NCBI GenBank assembly: GCA_019637315.1
Contig: JAHBVU010000007.1
Coordinates: 62,001 to 126,000, forward strand
Source of the DNA: Gemmatimonadales bacterium
GTDB taxonomy: Bacteria > Gemmatimonadota > Gemmatimonadetes > Gemmatimonadales > GWC2-71-9
Reading direction: 5' to 3'
Length of the DNA: 64,000 nt
The notes under the pieces were generated by a model. That model was given only the letters and a program-made list of their open reading frames with translations. It was not told the DNA's origin and searched no databases. Shown one piece after another: positions 26,254-34,039 of the stretch (its first letter is position 1; the number at the start of each line of letters is the position of its first letter). Position numbers and translations under genes: made by a program.

Positions 26254-27087
26254 TTACAGCGCAGCAATCACACCCTCGATCAGCCGACCGATGGCGTCGC
26301 CGGTTTGCCCGGCCATATCCATGACATCCGTATGTGACAAAAGCGCAGCCGTGACACCCGCCGCAGGGTTGGTGACGGACGAAATACCGAGGCAGCGAAT
26401 CCCCAGACTGCGGGCCGCAATCACCTCAGCCACCGTAGACATGCCCACCGCATCGCCCCCCAGACGCTCCAGCATGCGGATTTCCGCAGGCGTCTCGTAG
26501 TTGGGGCCGAGCAGCCCGACATAGATGCCCTGAGCCACCGCAACGCCGAGCCGCCCGGCAACCCGCTCGGCGAGGCTGCGCAGCTCTGCGTCGTAGGCCA
26601 CCGTCATGTCCGGAAACCGACTCTCGCCGCTTCGGACCGGCCCGATCAGCGGATTCCGACCGGTCAGATTGATGTGGTCCGAGATCAGCATCACCGTTCC
26701 TGCCGCGAAGGCACGGTTGATACCGCCCGTGGCGTTCGTCACGATCAGGGTACGAACACCAAGCGCAGCAAAGACGCGAACCGGCAGGACAGCCTCTGCC
26801 GCGGAATACCCCTCGTACATATGAAAGCGACCGCTCTGGCCGATCACGACCTTGCCGCCCAGCCGACCGACGACCAGCTCACCACGATGACCCGCCACGG
26901 TCGGGAGGTGAAAGCCGGGAATTTCTCCGTACCCGATCCGGATCGGCTCGGCAATCCGATCGGTGAGGGCGCCAAGCCCCGACCCCAGGACGATCGCAAC
27001 CTCGGGAGCACGTCCTCCCAACTGTCGCTCGATGTGTGCTACCGCTGCGCGCACCGCGTTGGCCGATCCCGGCTGGAGGTCCGTCAT
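26254..27087 (-). CDS. punA: Purine nucleoside phosphorylase
   Basis: The 277-residue protein belongs to the trimeric PNP class. It splits inosine or guanosine with phosphate into base and ribose-1-phosphate. Signatures are VLGSGLGALTDRI, VAGHRGEL, GRFHMYEGYS, TNATGGIN, GPNYETPAE, MSTVAEVIAA and SVTNPAAG. Its ATG overlaps the adenosine deaminase stop as ATGA, so the two enzymes (adenosine to inosine, inosine to hypoxanthine) are made together. Confidence 0.95.
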   Translation of the reverse strand: MTDLQPGSANAVRAAVAHIERQLGGRAPEVAIVLGSGLGALTDRIAEPIRIGYGEIPGFHLPTVAGHRGELVVGRLGGKVVIGQSGRFHMYEGYSAAEAVLPVRVFAALGVRTLIVTNATGGINRAFAAGTVMLISDHINLTGRNPLIGPVRSGESRFPDMTVAYDAELRSLAERVAGRLGVAVAQGIYVGLLGPNYETPAEIRMLERLGGDAVGMSTVAEVIAARSLGIRCLGISSVTNPAAGVTAALLSHTDVMDMAGQTGDAIGRLIEGVIAAL

Positions 27088-28109
27088 GCGATATCCGCAA
27101 GCTCCGCACGCACTCGCTCGACCAGGGCGCGCTTACTCTGAGGTGGAAGGAAGGCGGCCTCGAAGCCGTTCAGGATCAAGCGGTCGATCTCGTCACGATT
27201 GAAGCCGAGAGCCTGGTGCGCCAGCCAGTACTCGTCCGTCAGGCTGACGCCGCACATCAGCCAGCTGTCGGTACAGAGTGTCGCCGGGATGCCAAGGTCC
27301 AGATAGCGGCGGACCGGGTGCTCTGCCGCGCTTCGGACGACCCGGGTCTGCAGGTTGCTCGTGAGGTTGATCTCGATCGGAATTCCGGCCGATGCAACCC
27401 GACACTCGAGCTCCGGATCCTGGTACAGCCGAGTCCCATGCCCCAGCCGCTGAGCATGACAACGATCGATGGCCTCGGCAATCGACGGCGGCCCCGCCGC
27501 CTCGCCGGCGTGAACGGTTATTGCCAGACCGCCCGCCTTGGCCACGTCGAATGCCCGGGAGTGTACCCCGGGCATCCGACCCGCTTCGTCGCCGGCCAGA
27601 TCGAACCCAACGACGCCGTGCGCCCGCATCCGGACCGAATGCTCGGCAACTACCACCGACAGTTCCGGCGCATAGTGTCTGAGCGAGCAGTTGATGATGC
27701 CGACGACAACACCGAACTCAGCCTGCCCGCGGCTCAGGCCGCGCCACTCGGCCTCGACCACCTGATCCATCGTCAGCCCGCCTTTGGTGCTCAGGTGCGG
27801 GCAGTACCTGACTTCCAGGTAGCGCAGGTTGTCACGCGCGGCGTCCTCGACCATCTCGTAGGCCACCCGCTCGACCGCCTCGGGCGTCTGCAGCAGCGGA
27901 ACCGTCAGATCGAAACGATGGAGAAAGTCGGCCAGGTTGGTCGCGTCGTCAACGACCATGTACCGGCGGAGCGCGTCCGGGTCCGTCGTTGGAAGCGTCA
28001 GCCCCTGATCGGCAGCAAGGGCAATCATCGTTTCGGCTCGAAGCGAGCCGTCCAGGTGCACGTGAAGCTCCGCCTTCGGCAGCCGGGCGATCAGCTCCCG
28101 CGTGATCAT
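27084..28109 (-). CDS. add: Adenosine deaminase
   Basis: The 341-residue TIM-barrel enzyme converts adenosine to inosine. The zinc site is visible as HVHLDG near residue 16, HAGEAAGP (His and catalytic Glu), GHGTRL and an Asp in CTDSWLMCG. Most enzymes have TDDP or TDNR at the last site; here the zinc-binding Asp is kept and the next residue is Ser. The final SLTDEY is standard. It is coupled by ATGA overlaps to the small upstream gene and to punA downstream. Confidence 0.93.
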   Translation of the reverse strand: MITRELIARLPKAELHVHLDGSLRAETMIALAADQGLTLPTTDPDALRRYMVVDDATNLADFLHRFDLTVPLLQTPEAVERVAYEMVEDAARDNLRYLEVRYCPHLSTKGGLTMDQVVEAEWRGLSRGQAEFGVVVGIINCSLRHYAPELSVVVAEHSVRMRAHGVVGFDLAGDEAGRMPGVHSRAFDVAKAGGLAITVHAGEAAGPPSIAEAIDRCHAQRLGHGTRLYQDPELECRVASAGIPIEINLTSNLQTRVVRSAAEHPVRRYLDLGIPATLCTDSWLMCGVSLTDEYWLAHQALGFNRDEIDRLILNGFEAAFLPPQSKRALVERVRAELADIA

Positions 28110-28345
28110 GCGTCCGACGTCGCCTCCGGCAGGTCACGTGTGGCGCTCACGATGACGCGAAGGATGTCACCGGCCGCGAGGATCTCGGACGGATCACGTC
28201 GGATGCCCCGGCCATCGGTCAGATAGGCTCGGCCGGCCTCGGCCGCCTCGGCATAGCGCGGATCCGCCTGCGCAGCTGCTGCTCCGGCCGTCGTACCCGG
28301 TGCGACGAACAAACTTCCGCTATTCACAAAGACAGGTATTGTCAC
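28106..28345 (-). CDS. Small conserved-looking protein, possible beta-grasp fold
   Basis: The GTG at 28345 overlaps the 5'-nucleotidase stop as GTGA and the gene's own stop overlaps add as ATGA, which fixes both ends; 79 residues. The sequence is not a signal peptide: an opening strand (TIPVFVNSGSLFVAPG), a helical alanine-rich stretch with DPRYAEAAEAG, a YLTDGRGI strand and a closing AGDILRVIVSATRD. The pattern recalls MoaD/ThiS-like ubiquitin folds but has no C-terminal GG. I do not recognise the family; the position between nucleotidase and deaminase suggests a link to nucleoside recycling. Confidence 0.7.
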   Translation of the reverse strand: MTIPVFVNSGSLFVAPGTTAGAAAAQADPRYAEAAEAGRAYLTDGRGIRRDPSEILAAGDILRVIVSATRDLPEATSDA

Positions 28346-29844
28346 CGCTTCACCAGAATCCATCGTTTGTCGCTCGGGCCGCGAACCGGACCGGGCTGCC
28401 GCTCGAACCAGGCGACCAGGGCTTCGAGCGCCCCGGTGTCGACCACCTGGTAATCGAGGCCCGCGAACATGGTATAGCCACTGCCGCCCCCGAAGAGAAA
28501 ATCCGAGACAGCCAGCGTGTAGGTTCGATCATTGCGAACCAGCCTCCCGCCAACCGTCCGCATCTCGACGACCCGCTGCCCCTGCGGTCGAGCAGGGTCG
28601 TAACGGACCCGCATGCCTGAGAGATGCGCATCCGGCCGGCCATCGGCCAGGGCGTGCTCGACCATCCGGCGCACTACCGCCCCGTTCACGCGGACCCGCA
28701 GCATCTGGTTACCGAACGGCTGCAGCTCGAAAAGGTCGCTGTAGGTGACCGGGCCGGCCAGGAGCGAGCGACGGATCCCGCCGTTGTTCATCAGGGCAAA
28801 GTCGGCGCCGACCGCCTCCCGCTGCGCATCTGCGATCAGATTGCCCAGGGTGTACTCGACTCCACGCGCCGTGGTGAGGGCCGACGCCAGGTTGGCCACC
28901 ACTCGGCGAGCCATCGGGCCGGTCTGGGCGTCGTAGCGGGCCACCAGTTCGCCCGCGGCCGAATCAGGCCGCACCGCATCGGCGTAGACGGTCTCGACCC
29001 GGACGGTCCAGCGTCGACCGCCATCAGCCGCCTGCACCAGATCGACGACGCCGACGGCGGTGCCGTTGGCCCGCGCCGAGACGATCGGGACGCCGCGCTG
29101 GATCGTGCTGATCAGCGTGTGGGTATGGCCCGCCACGATCAGATCGAACGCCGTCGAATCGTACTGCCTGGCAAGCGAGACGATCTCGCCTTTGCAGGCC
29201 AGCGAATCGCAAAACGCGCCTTCATGCGCAACCAGAACGGTGAAGTCCGGCTGCGCAGCTTTGACGGCAGCAAGCGCATCGGCAATGGCGTCCGGCGCCT
29301 CGCGGAACTCCAAGCCACGGACGTGCCGCTCTATCACGATCGACTTGGTCGCGGTCGTCAGGTACCCGACCACACCGATGCGATAGGGCCCCTTGTCGAT
29401 GATCGCATACGGCCTGGCCCAGGCAGGCCGGGAGCCGGTCGTCGAATCGAAGACGTTGGCTGCCAGCCAGGCATAGCGGGCCTCCGCCACCCGCGCCGCC
29501 AGGGTGTCGGCGCCCCAATCGAGTTCATGATTGCCGATGGCCGCCGCATCGAGTCCGAGCAGGTTCATGGCCTCGACCACCGAGCGCCCATACATCAGAT
29601 TGGAGCCGAGACTGCCCTGCAGCTGGTCGCCGGCATCGAACCGGAGTGTCGGGCACCCGCAATCAGCCTCGAGGCTGTCCATCATGCCCTTGAGCGCCGC
29701 GAGGCCGCCGATCGGACGCCCGTTGGACCAGGGGAGGACGCGAGACCCGAGCGCACCGTGGAAGTCGTTGATCGACAGGACTCTGAGCACCACAGAGTCG
29801 ACAGGCGCGGCCAGCAGTGATGCGGCGAGAAACAGGGTCAGCAT
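28342..29844 (-). CDS. Exported 5'-nucleotidase (UshA/2',3'-cyclic phosphodiesterase family)
   Basis: The ATG at 29844 starts a signal peptide (MLTLFLAASLLAAP); 500 residues. An in-frame GTG at 29892 and ATG at 29934 exist, but the Pho-box-like repeat covers 29888-29903, which favours the shorter start. The metallophosphatase domain has SINDFHG, DAGDQLQGS, GNHELDWG, VAHEG and AGHTHTLI. The C-terminal nucleotide-binding domain has MNNGGIRRS, FGNQML and GGGSGYTMF. It should release phosphate from nucleotides outside the cytoplasm, feeding the Pst system and the adenosine enzymes encoded next to it. Confidence 0.9.
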   Translation of the reverse strand: MLTLFLAASLLAAPVDSVVLRVLSINDFHGALGSRVLPWSNGRPIGGLAALKGMMDSLEADCGCPTLRFDAGDQLQGSLGSNLMYGRSVVEAMNLLGLDAAAIGNHELDWGADTLAARVAEARYAWLAANVFDSTTGSRPAWARPYAIIDKGPYRIGVVGYLTTATKSIVIERHVRGLEFREAPDAIADALAAVKAAQPDFTVLVAHEGAFCDSLACKGEIVSLARQYDSTAFDLIVAGHTHTLISTIQRGVPIVSARANGTAVGVVDLVQAADGGRRWTVRVETVYADAVRPDSAAGELVARYDAQTGPMARRVVANLASALTTARGVEYTLGNLIADAQREAVGADFALMNNGGIRRSLLAGPVTYSDLFELQPFGNQMLRVRVNGAVVRRMVEHALADGRPDAHLSGMRVRYDPARPQGQRVVEMRTVGGRLVRNDRTYTLAVSDFLFGGGSGYTMFAGLDYQVVDTGALEALVAWFERQPGPVRGPSDKRWILVKR

Positions 29845-29887
29845 GGCCACAAAACATAGACGCGACCGCCGGCCCTGGCGAGGCAGC

Positions 29888-29903
29888 GTCACAGTCCTGT
29901 CAC
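29888..29903 (-). promoter_or_regulatory. Pho-box-like repeat facing the 5'-nucleotidase gene
   Basis: On the minus strand two GTGAC units start exactly 11 bp apart (29903-29899 and 29892-29888). Read on the plus strand they are GTCACAGTCCTGTCAC, close to the classical PhoB half-sites. The site is 43 bp before the nucleotidase ATG and 47 bp before arsR, so it may serve both divergent units, but its orientation matches the other two boxes only relative to the nucleotidase. Confidence 0.6.
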
Positions 29904-29950
29904 GTGCCTTGTAGGGCGGCCGGCCGGCTTCCATATTCGTTGCGACGCAT

Positions 29951-30307
29951 ATGACCGCTCAGCCTTCTTCGGTCGATCTTCTGGCCACCGTCGCGGAACC
30001 GACTCGGCTCCGAATCCTCAACTGCCTGGCGGCGGCCCCGCTATTCGTCTCCGATCTGCAGGACGTCCTCGACCTGCCGCAACCGACGGTCTCACGCCAC
30101 CTGACCGTGCTCAAGCGCGCCGAGCTGGTTCAGGATACGTCCGTCGCGCCGTTCGTCCTCTACCGTCTGAGCCGAGACACCGGTGTGCTGGGCCGCTTGA
30201 TGAGAACCATTCTTGATACCGTCGCGACCGAGAGTGATTTCCGTCGCGAACGAGACCTGGCTCTGGAACGGAGCCGCAGCCGAGGAAAGAAGCTACCGAA
30301 GCGATGA
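29951..30307 (+). CDS. ArsR-family transcriptional regulator heading phoB-phoR
   Basis: The 118-residue protein is a winged-helix repressor of ArsR type: VAEPTRLRILNCL, then LFVSDLQDVLDLPQPTVSRHLTVLKRAELV and a wing ending VLYRLSR. No metal-binding ELCVC motif is present, so it is not an obvious arsenic sensor. A basic tail (SRSRGKKLPKR) closes it. Its stop overlaps the phoB start (ATGA). The role inside a phosphate regulon is unknown; a repressor that tunes phoBR is one possibility. Confidence 0.88.
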   Translation: MTAQPSSVDLLATVAEPTRLRILNCLAAAPLFVSDLQDVLDLPQPTVSRHLTVLKRAELVQDTSVAPFVLYRLSRDTGVLGRLMRTILDTVATESDFRRERDLALERSRSRGKKLPKR

Positions 30308-31008
30308 GCCATCGCATCCTTGTCGTCGACGACGAACCGGATATCACTGCCCTGGTCGCCTATCACCTGGCGAAAGCCGGCTACCGGGTGTCGACCGCGG
30401 CAAACGGCACCGACGCACTGCGCGCCGCGGCCGAGCAGCGCCCGGATGTCATTGTACTCGATCTGATGCTCCCCGGTTTGTCGGGTTTGGATGTGCTGCA
30501 GGCCCTCCGCAAACAGGAGGAAACCCGGGACGTCGGCGTGATCCTCCTGACAGCCCGGCGCGAAGAGGCCGATCGGATCCGAGGACTCTCGCTCGGTGCG
30601 GACGACTACCTGACCAAGCCCTTCTCTCCCAACGAGCTCACCCTCCGCGTGGCGGCCATCATTCGGCGACTCGCCGCCCCAGCGGTTGCGGGTGGCTCAC
30701 AGGTTTCGGCCGGGCCGCTCACGATCGACCGGTCGGCTCACCGCGTCACCGTGGATGGCGAGGACCTGCAGCTCACGGCCACCGAGTACAAGCTGCTGGT
30801 TACCCTGCTCGAGCGGCGTGGTCGGGTCCAGACCCGACCGCAGCTCTTGGAAACGGTCTGGGACGCGCAGCCCGACATCCAGACCCGCACGGTCGACATG
30901 CACGTGCAGCGCCTCCGCACCAAGCTGGGCTCCGCCGGCGACCTGATCGAAACCGTACGCGGCTTCGGCTACCGGTTCACCGCACCGGAGAAGGCCCGCG
31001 CCCGGTGA
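30304..31008 (+). CDS. phoB: Phosphate regulon response regulator
   Basis: The protein has 234 residues, an OmpR/PhoB-type regulator. The receiver domain has the acidic pair in VVDDEPD, phospho-acceptor Asp53 (VLDLMLPG), Thr83 (LLTARRE) and Lys105 (LTKPFSPNE). The C-terminal winged helix starts near LTIDRSAHRVTVDGEDLQL and contains TATEYKLLVTLLER and VDMHVQRLRTKLG, then RGFGYRF. Context with phoR, a porin, pst genes and phoU makes PhoB the natural call. Its likely targets are the 11-bp-spaced TGAC repeats found here. Confidence 0.93.
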   Translation: MSHRILVVDDEPDITALVAYHLAKAGYRVSTAANGTDALRAAAEQRPDVIVLDLMLPGLSGLDVLQALRKQEETRDVGVILLTARREEADRIRGLSLGADDYLTKPFSPNELTLRVAAIIRRLAAPAVAGGSQVSAGPLTIDRSAHRVTVDGEDLQLTATEYKLLVTLLERRGRVQTRPQLLETVWDAQPDIQTRTVDMHVQRLRTKLGSAGDLIETVRGFGYRFTAPEKARAR

Positions 31009-32747
31009 CCTACGCCGGGCGGGTGGCGACCGGCACCTTCATCGTTCTGGTCGCCACGGTGGTCGGGGTGCTCGGGGCCGTCGGCTACTCGGTTCGACGC
31101 GACCTGGAGCGCGACACCCGCGCGAGCCTCGAGCGCAAGGCCGCGCTGGTCGCGATGGCTCTCCCGAGAGATTCGCTGGCCTGGCAACGCACCGCGGAGG
31201 CGGTCGCGAGTCGAACCGGTATTCGTATCACGGTGGTCGATGGGACCGGTCGGGTCCGGGCAGAGTCCGAGGCCACTGCGGCCGACCTCGCCAGGATCGA
31301 GAACCATCTCAACCGCCCGGAGATCGTGGCCGCCCTGGGGGGCCAGCCCAGCGAGGATCGACGGCCCAGTGCTTCGATGGGCGTGCCGTCCATGTATGTC
31401 GCCGTTCCCGGCGGTCCGGGCGCGATCCGAGTCGCGATGAGCCTGGAGGGGGTCGACCGGTCGGTTCGCACGGCGCAGCGCCCGATCCTGATTGCCGGCC
31501 TGATCGCGCTGCTGCTGGGTCTTCCCCTGGCCTACCTGGCGGCCCGGCGCGTCGTGCGCCCTTTGACCGAAATCGCAACAGCTGCGCGCAGGATCGCATC
31601 GGGCGAGTCCCCGGAGTTCCCCTATGCGGGCATCCCCGACATCGACCGTCTCACGGCTGATCTGCACGCCATGCACGATCAGCTGGCAGGGCGCTTCGAG
31701 AACCTCCGCCGCAAGCAATCCGAAACAGCCGCCATCGTCGACTCGATGGTCGAGGGGGTGCTCTCGTCGGACGCCAAGGGCCGAATCATCACGGCCAACC
31801 CTGCGGCTCGGCGCCTGCTTGGGTTTCGCGACACCGAGCCGATGCCCGACCTGCCCCTCATCTTCCGAACCAAGGATGCGCGCGACCTGATCGACCGGGT
31901 TCTCGAAGGCACCGCCATCGCCGATCGCGAAATCACCTGGGGAGAGCGCACCTATCTCATGAACGCCCGGCCGCTCCCCACCGGGGGTGCGGTGGTGGTG
32001 CTGCACGATCTGACGCACCTCAAGCGCCTGGAAACGGTTCGCCGGGATTTCGTCGCCAACGTTTCCCACGAACTCAAGACGCCGCTGACGGCGATTTCCG
32101 GCTACGCGGAAACCTTGCTGGCCGACGATACGGATCCGGAAACCGCCCGGCGGTTCCTCGACACCATTCTCTCCAATGCCCGTCGGATGCAGCGACTGGT
32201 CGACGACCAGCTCGATCTGTCCCGGATCGAGTCCGGGGCCTGGACCCCGGCCAACGAGCAGGTCGCGATCGAGCCGACCGCCGCCGACGCCTGGGCCGTG
32301 GCCGCCTCGGCATCGAGCAACCGGCCGTCGTTCTCGGTCGACCTCGCGGACGACTGTCAGTTCGTCCCCGGCGACCCCGACGCGGTCCGGCAGATCTTCC
32401 GAAACCTGCTCGAAAACGCCATCCGCTACACGCCGACAGGCGGCTCGGTCACCGTCCGAGCCGCGCGCGACGGTGCCGGCATCCGGATCTCCGTCGCAGA
32501 TACAGGAAGCGGTATCGCATCAGACCATGTGCCGCGCATCTTCGAACGCTTCTATCGGGTCGACGCGAGCCGGGCCCGAGCTCAGGGCGGCACGGGTCTC
32601 GGACTTGCCATCGTCAAACACCTGGTCGAGAACCAGGGCGGCCGGATCTGGGCCGAAAGCGCGCTGGGACGCGGTACAACGGTTCATATCTGGTGGCCCT
32701 CCCGATCTCCTCACGAAACTGGGGCCGCCCAGCCCCACGTTACCTGA
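31005..32747 (+). CDS. phoR: Phosphate regulon sensor histidine kinase
   Basis: The start is GTG 31005, overlapping the phoB stop (GTGA); 580 residues. Two membrane helices (~9-28 and ~162-185) flank a periplasmic or sensor region of about 130 residues, followed by HAMP, a PAS domain (ETAAIVDSMVEGVLSSD), HisKA with His355 in ANVSHELKTPLTAI and an HATPase with NLLENAIRYTP, DTGSGI and GTGLGL. Typical PhoR proteins sense Pst activity through PhoU rather than a ligand; the sizeable extracytoplasmic loop here may add an input. Confidence 0.93.
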   Translation: MTYAGRVATGTFIVLVATVVGVLGAVGYSVRRDLERDTRASLERKAALVAMALPRDSLAWQRTAEAVASRTGIRITVVDGTGRVRAESEATAADLARIENHLNRPEIVAALGGQPSEDRRPSASMGVPSMYVAVPGGPGAIRVAMSLEGVDRSVRTAQRPILIAGLIALLLGLPLAYLAARRVVRPLTEIATAARRIASGESPEFPYAGIPDIDRLTADLHAMHDQLAGRFENLRRKQSETAAIVDSMVEGVLSSDAKGRIITANPAARRLLGFRDTEPMPDLPLIFRTKDARDLIDRVLEGTAIADREITWGERTYLMNARPLPTGGAVVVLHDLTHLKRLETVRRDFVANVSHELKTPLTAISGYAETLLADDTDPETARRFLDTILSNARRMQRLVDDQLDLSRIESGAWTPANEQVAIEPTAADAWAVAASASSNRPSFSVDLADDCQFVPGDPDAVRQIFRNLLENAIRYTPTGGSVTVRAARDGAGIRISVADTGSGIASDHVPRIFERFYRVDASRARAQGGTGLGLAIVKHLVENQGGRIWAESALGRGTTVHIWWPSRSPHETGAAQPHVT

Positions 32748-32749
32748 AC

Positions 32750-32776
32750 GTGACGATTAATTGACACGGCAGTGAC
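32750..32776 (+). promoter_or_regulatory. Pho-box-like triple repeat upstream of the porin gene
   Basis: GTGAC (32750), TTGAC (32761) and GTGAC (32772) start at exact 11-bp intervals on the coding strand, beginning 3 nt after the phoR stop. The last unit ends 71 nt before the porin start. Two PhoB half-sites in the classical box are also 11 bp apart. Confidence 0.7.
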
Positions 32777-32847
32777 CGCCGCGTCACATTCTTCGCCTGG
32801 TTTCGTTACATCTACAACCACAGCGAAGATTTCCAGGACTCACATCG

Positions 32848-33933
32848 ATGCGGATCTGGCTCGGCGCGTTGCTGGCGGCGGGGGCGGCTGGCGGACTGTC
32901 AGCGCAGCGGTATCCAGCGATCGTACTGAATGGACGGCTGCAAACTCAGGGCTACGCCTTCTCCAGCGAGAACCCGGGAGCCTCCAGCAACTTCTTCATC
33001 CGACGGGCCCGAATCCAGGTCGACGCCAACATCTCGGACCGCCTCAGCCTCGTCATTCAGCCCTCGTTCGAAGGTGGTCGACCGGGCGGCGTACGACTCA
33101 GGGATGCCTTCGTCGACCTGCGGCTGACCCAGCCCGAGTCCAAGACCGGTCTCTTCCTCCGAACTGGCGCCGAGAAGGTTCCCTTTGGTCGCTACGAGTT
33201 GCTGTCGTCGAACAATCTTCCGTCGATCGAGCGAAATGCGGGGCGAGGCCTGGCGCAGTCAGCAGCCTACAACCTCTTCGAGGCTGGCGGCTTCATCCAG
33301 ACCGATCTTGGCGCATCGCTCCGACTGGTCCACCCGCTCGGCGCGGGACGGACCATGGCGGTCAAGGCCGGGATCTACAACGGCGAGGGCGAAAGCCTGA
33401 GTGACGTCAACGACGCGAAGTCCTTCGGCATCCGGACGACCGCTGACCTCACTCCGAAGCTCGGCGTAGGCTTCGCCTGGTATTCCCACGAGGGCGTCGT
33501 CACGGTGCAGCCCGGAATCACCGACAGCGGCTTCCGCAACCGGGCCATCGGTCTCGACGCTCAGTGGGGTAAACCCGGTGACCGGGGTCTCTTTGCTGTG
33601 GTCGATTATCTGTCAGGCGAGGACGACTCGGCCGACCGGAACCCGATTCGCGGGCTTTCGGCGGTCACGGCGTACCACGTTCGCCTCGCTCCAGGCCGGA
33701 CCGTTTACGCGGTCGAACCTGTCGTTCGGTTCGACTGGGCCGACCCGAATGCCAACGCTCCTCGAAACGGCTCGATGCTCCTGTCAGCTGGAGTTAACCT
33801 GTACCTCACGGCTCGAGCCCAGGTCCGACTGATGTTCGAGCGGCAGAACCCCGAGGCGCCCGGAGCGCCGACGATTTCAGGTCTCCGTGGCGCCATGACG
33901 GTTAATTTTGAAACGTTACCACTGACGCCTTAG
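32848..33933 (+). CDS. Phosphate-type outer-membrane porin (OprO/OprP family)
   Basis: The 361-residue protein has a signal peptide (MRIWLGALLAAGAAGGLSAQ) and reads as alternating beta strands: LNGRLQTQGYAF, FFIRRARIQVDANI, LSLVIQPSFEG and a late MFERQNPEAPG. FIRRARI and the KVPFGRYELLSSNNLPSIERN segment are typical of OprO/P-like porins, which are anion- or phosphate-selective in Pseudomonas. Selectivity here is inferred from its place between phoR and pstS and its Pho-box-like promoter. Confidence 0.85.
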   Translation: MRIWLGALLAAGAAGGLSAQRYPAIVLNGRLQTQGYAFSSENPGASSNFFIRRARIQVDANISDRLSLVIQPSFEGGRPGGVRLRDAFVDLRLTQPESKTGLFLRTGAEKVPFGRYELLSSNNLPSIERNAGRGLAQSAAYNLFEAGGFIQTDLGASLRLVHPLGAGRTMAVKAGIYNGEGESLSDVNDAKSFGIRTTADLTPKLGVGFAWYSHEGVVTVQPGITDSGFRNRAIGLDAQWGKPGDRGLFAVVDYLSGEDDSADRNPIRGLSAVTAYHVRLAPGRTVYAVEPVVRFDWADPNANAPRNGSMLLSAGVNLYLTARAQVRLMFERQNPEAPGAPTISGLRGAMTVNFETLPLTP

Positions 33934-33958
33934 CAAACCTCCCGCCAGATACCCCCTG

Positions 33959-33985
33959 TTGACGTGTTTGTGATCTGATTGTGAC
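33959..33985 (+). promoter_or_regulatory. Pho-box-like triple repeat upstream of pstS
   Basis: TTGAC (33959), GTGAT (33970) and GTGAC (33981) start at exact 11-bp intervals on the coding strand and end 54 nt before the pstS GTG. The arrangement repeats that in front of the porin gene. Confidence 0.7.
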
Positions 33986-34039
33986 GAACGGCTGGTTAGT
34001 TCAAGCGCGGTTTGACTGACCTCGAGCAAGGAGCATACG

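Noticed and set aside
27084-28109. Adenosine deaminase inactive because of TDS instead of TDD
   Set aside because: The zinc-binding Asp is kept and other bacterial deaminases vary at the next residue; all other catalytic residues are present.
30213-31004. N-terminal extension of the phoR frame across phoB
   Set aside because: The extension overlaps the whole phoB gene and reads as Arg/Pro-rich nonsense; the GTG at 31005 with its GTGA overlap is the real start.
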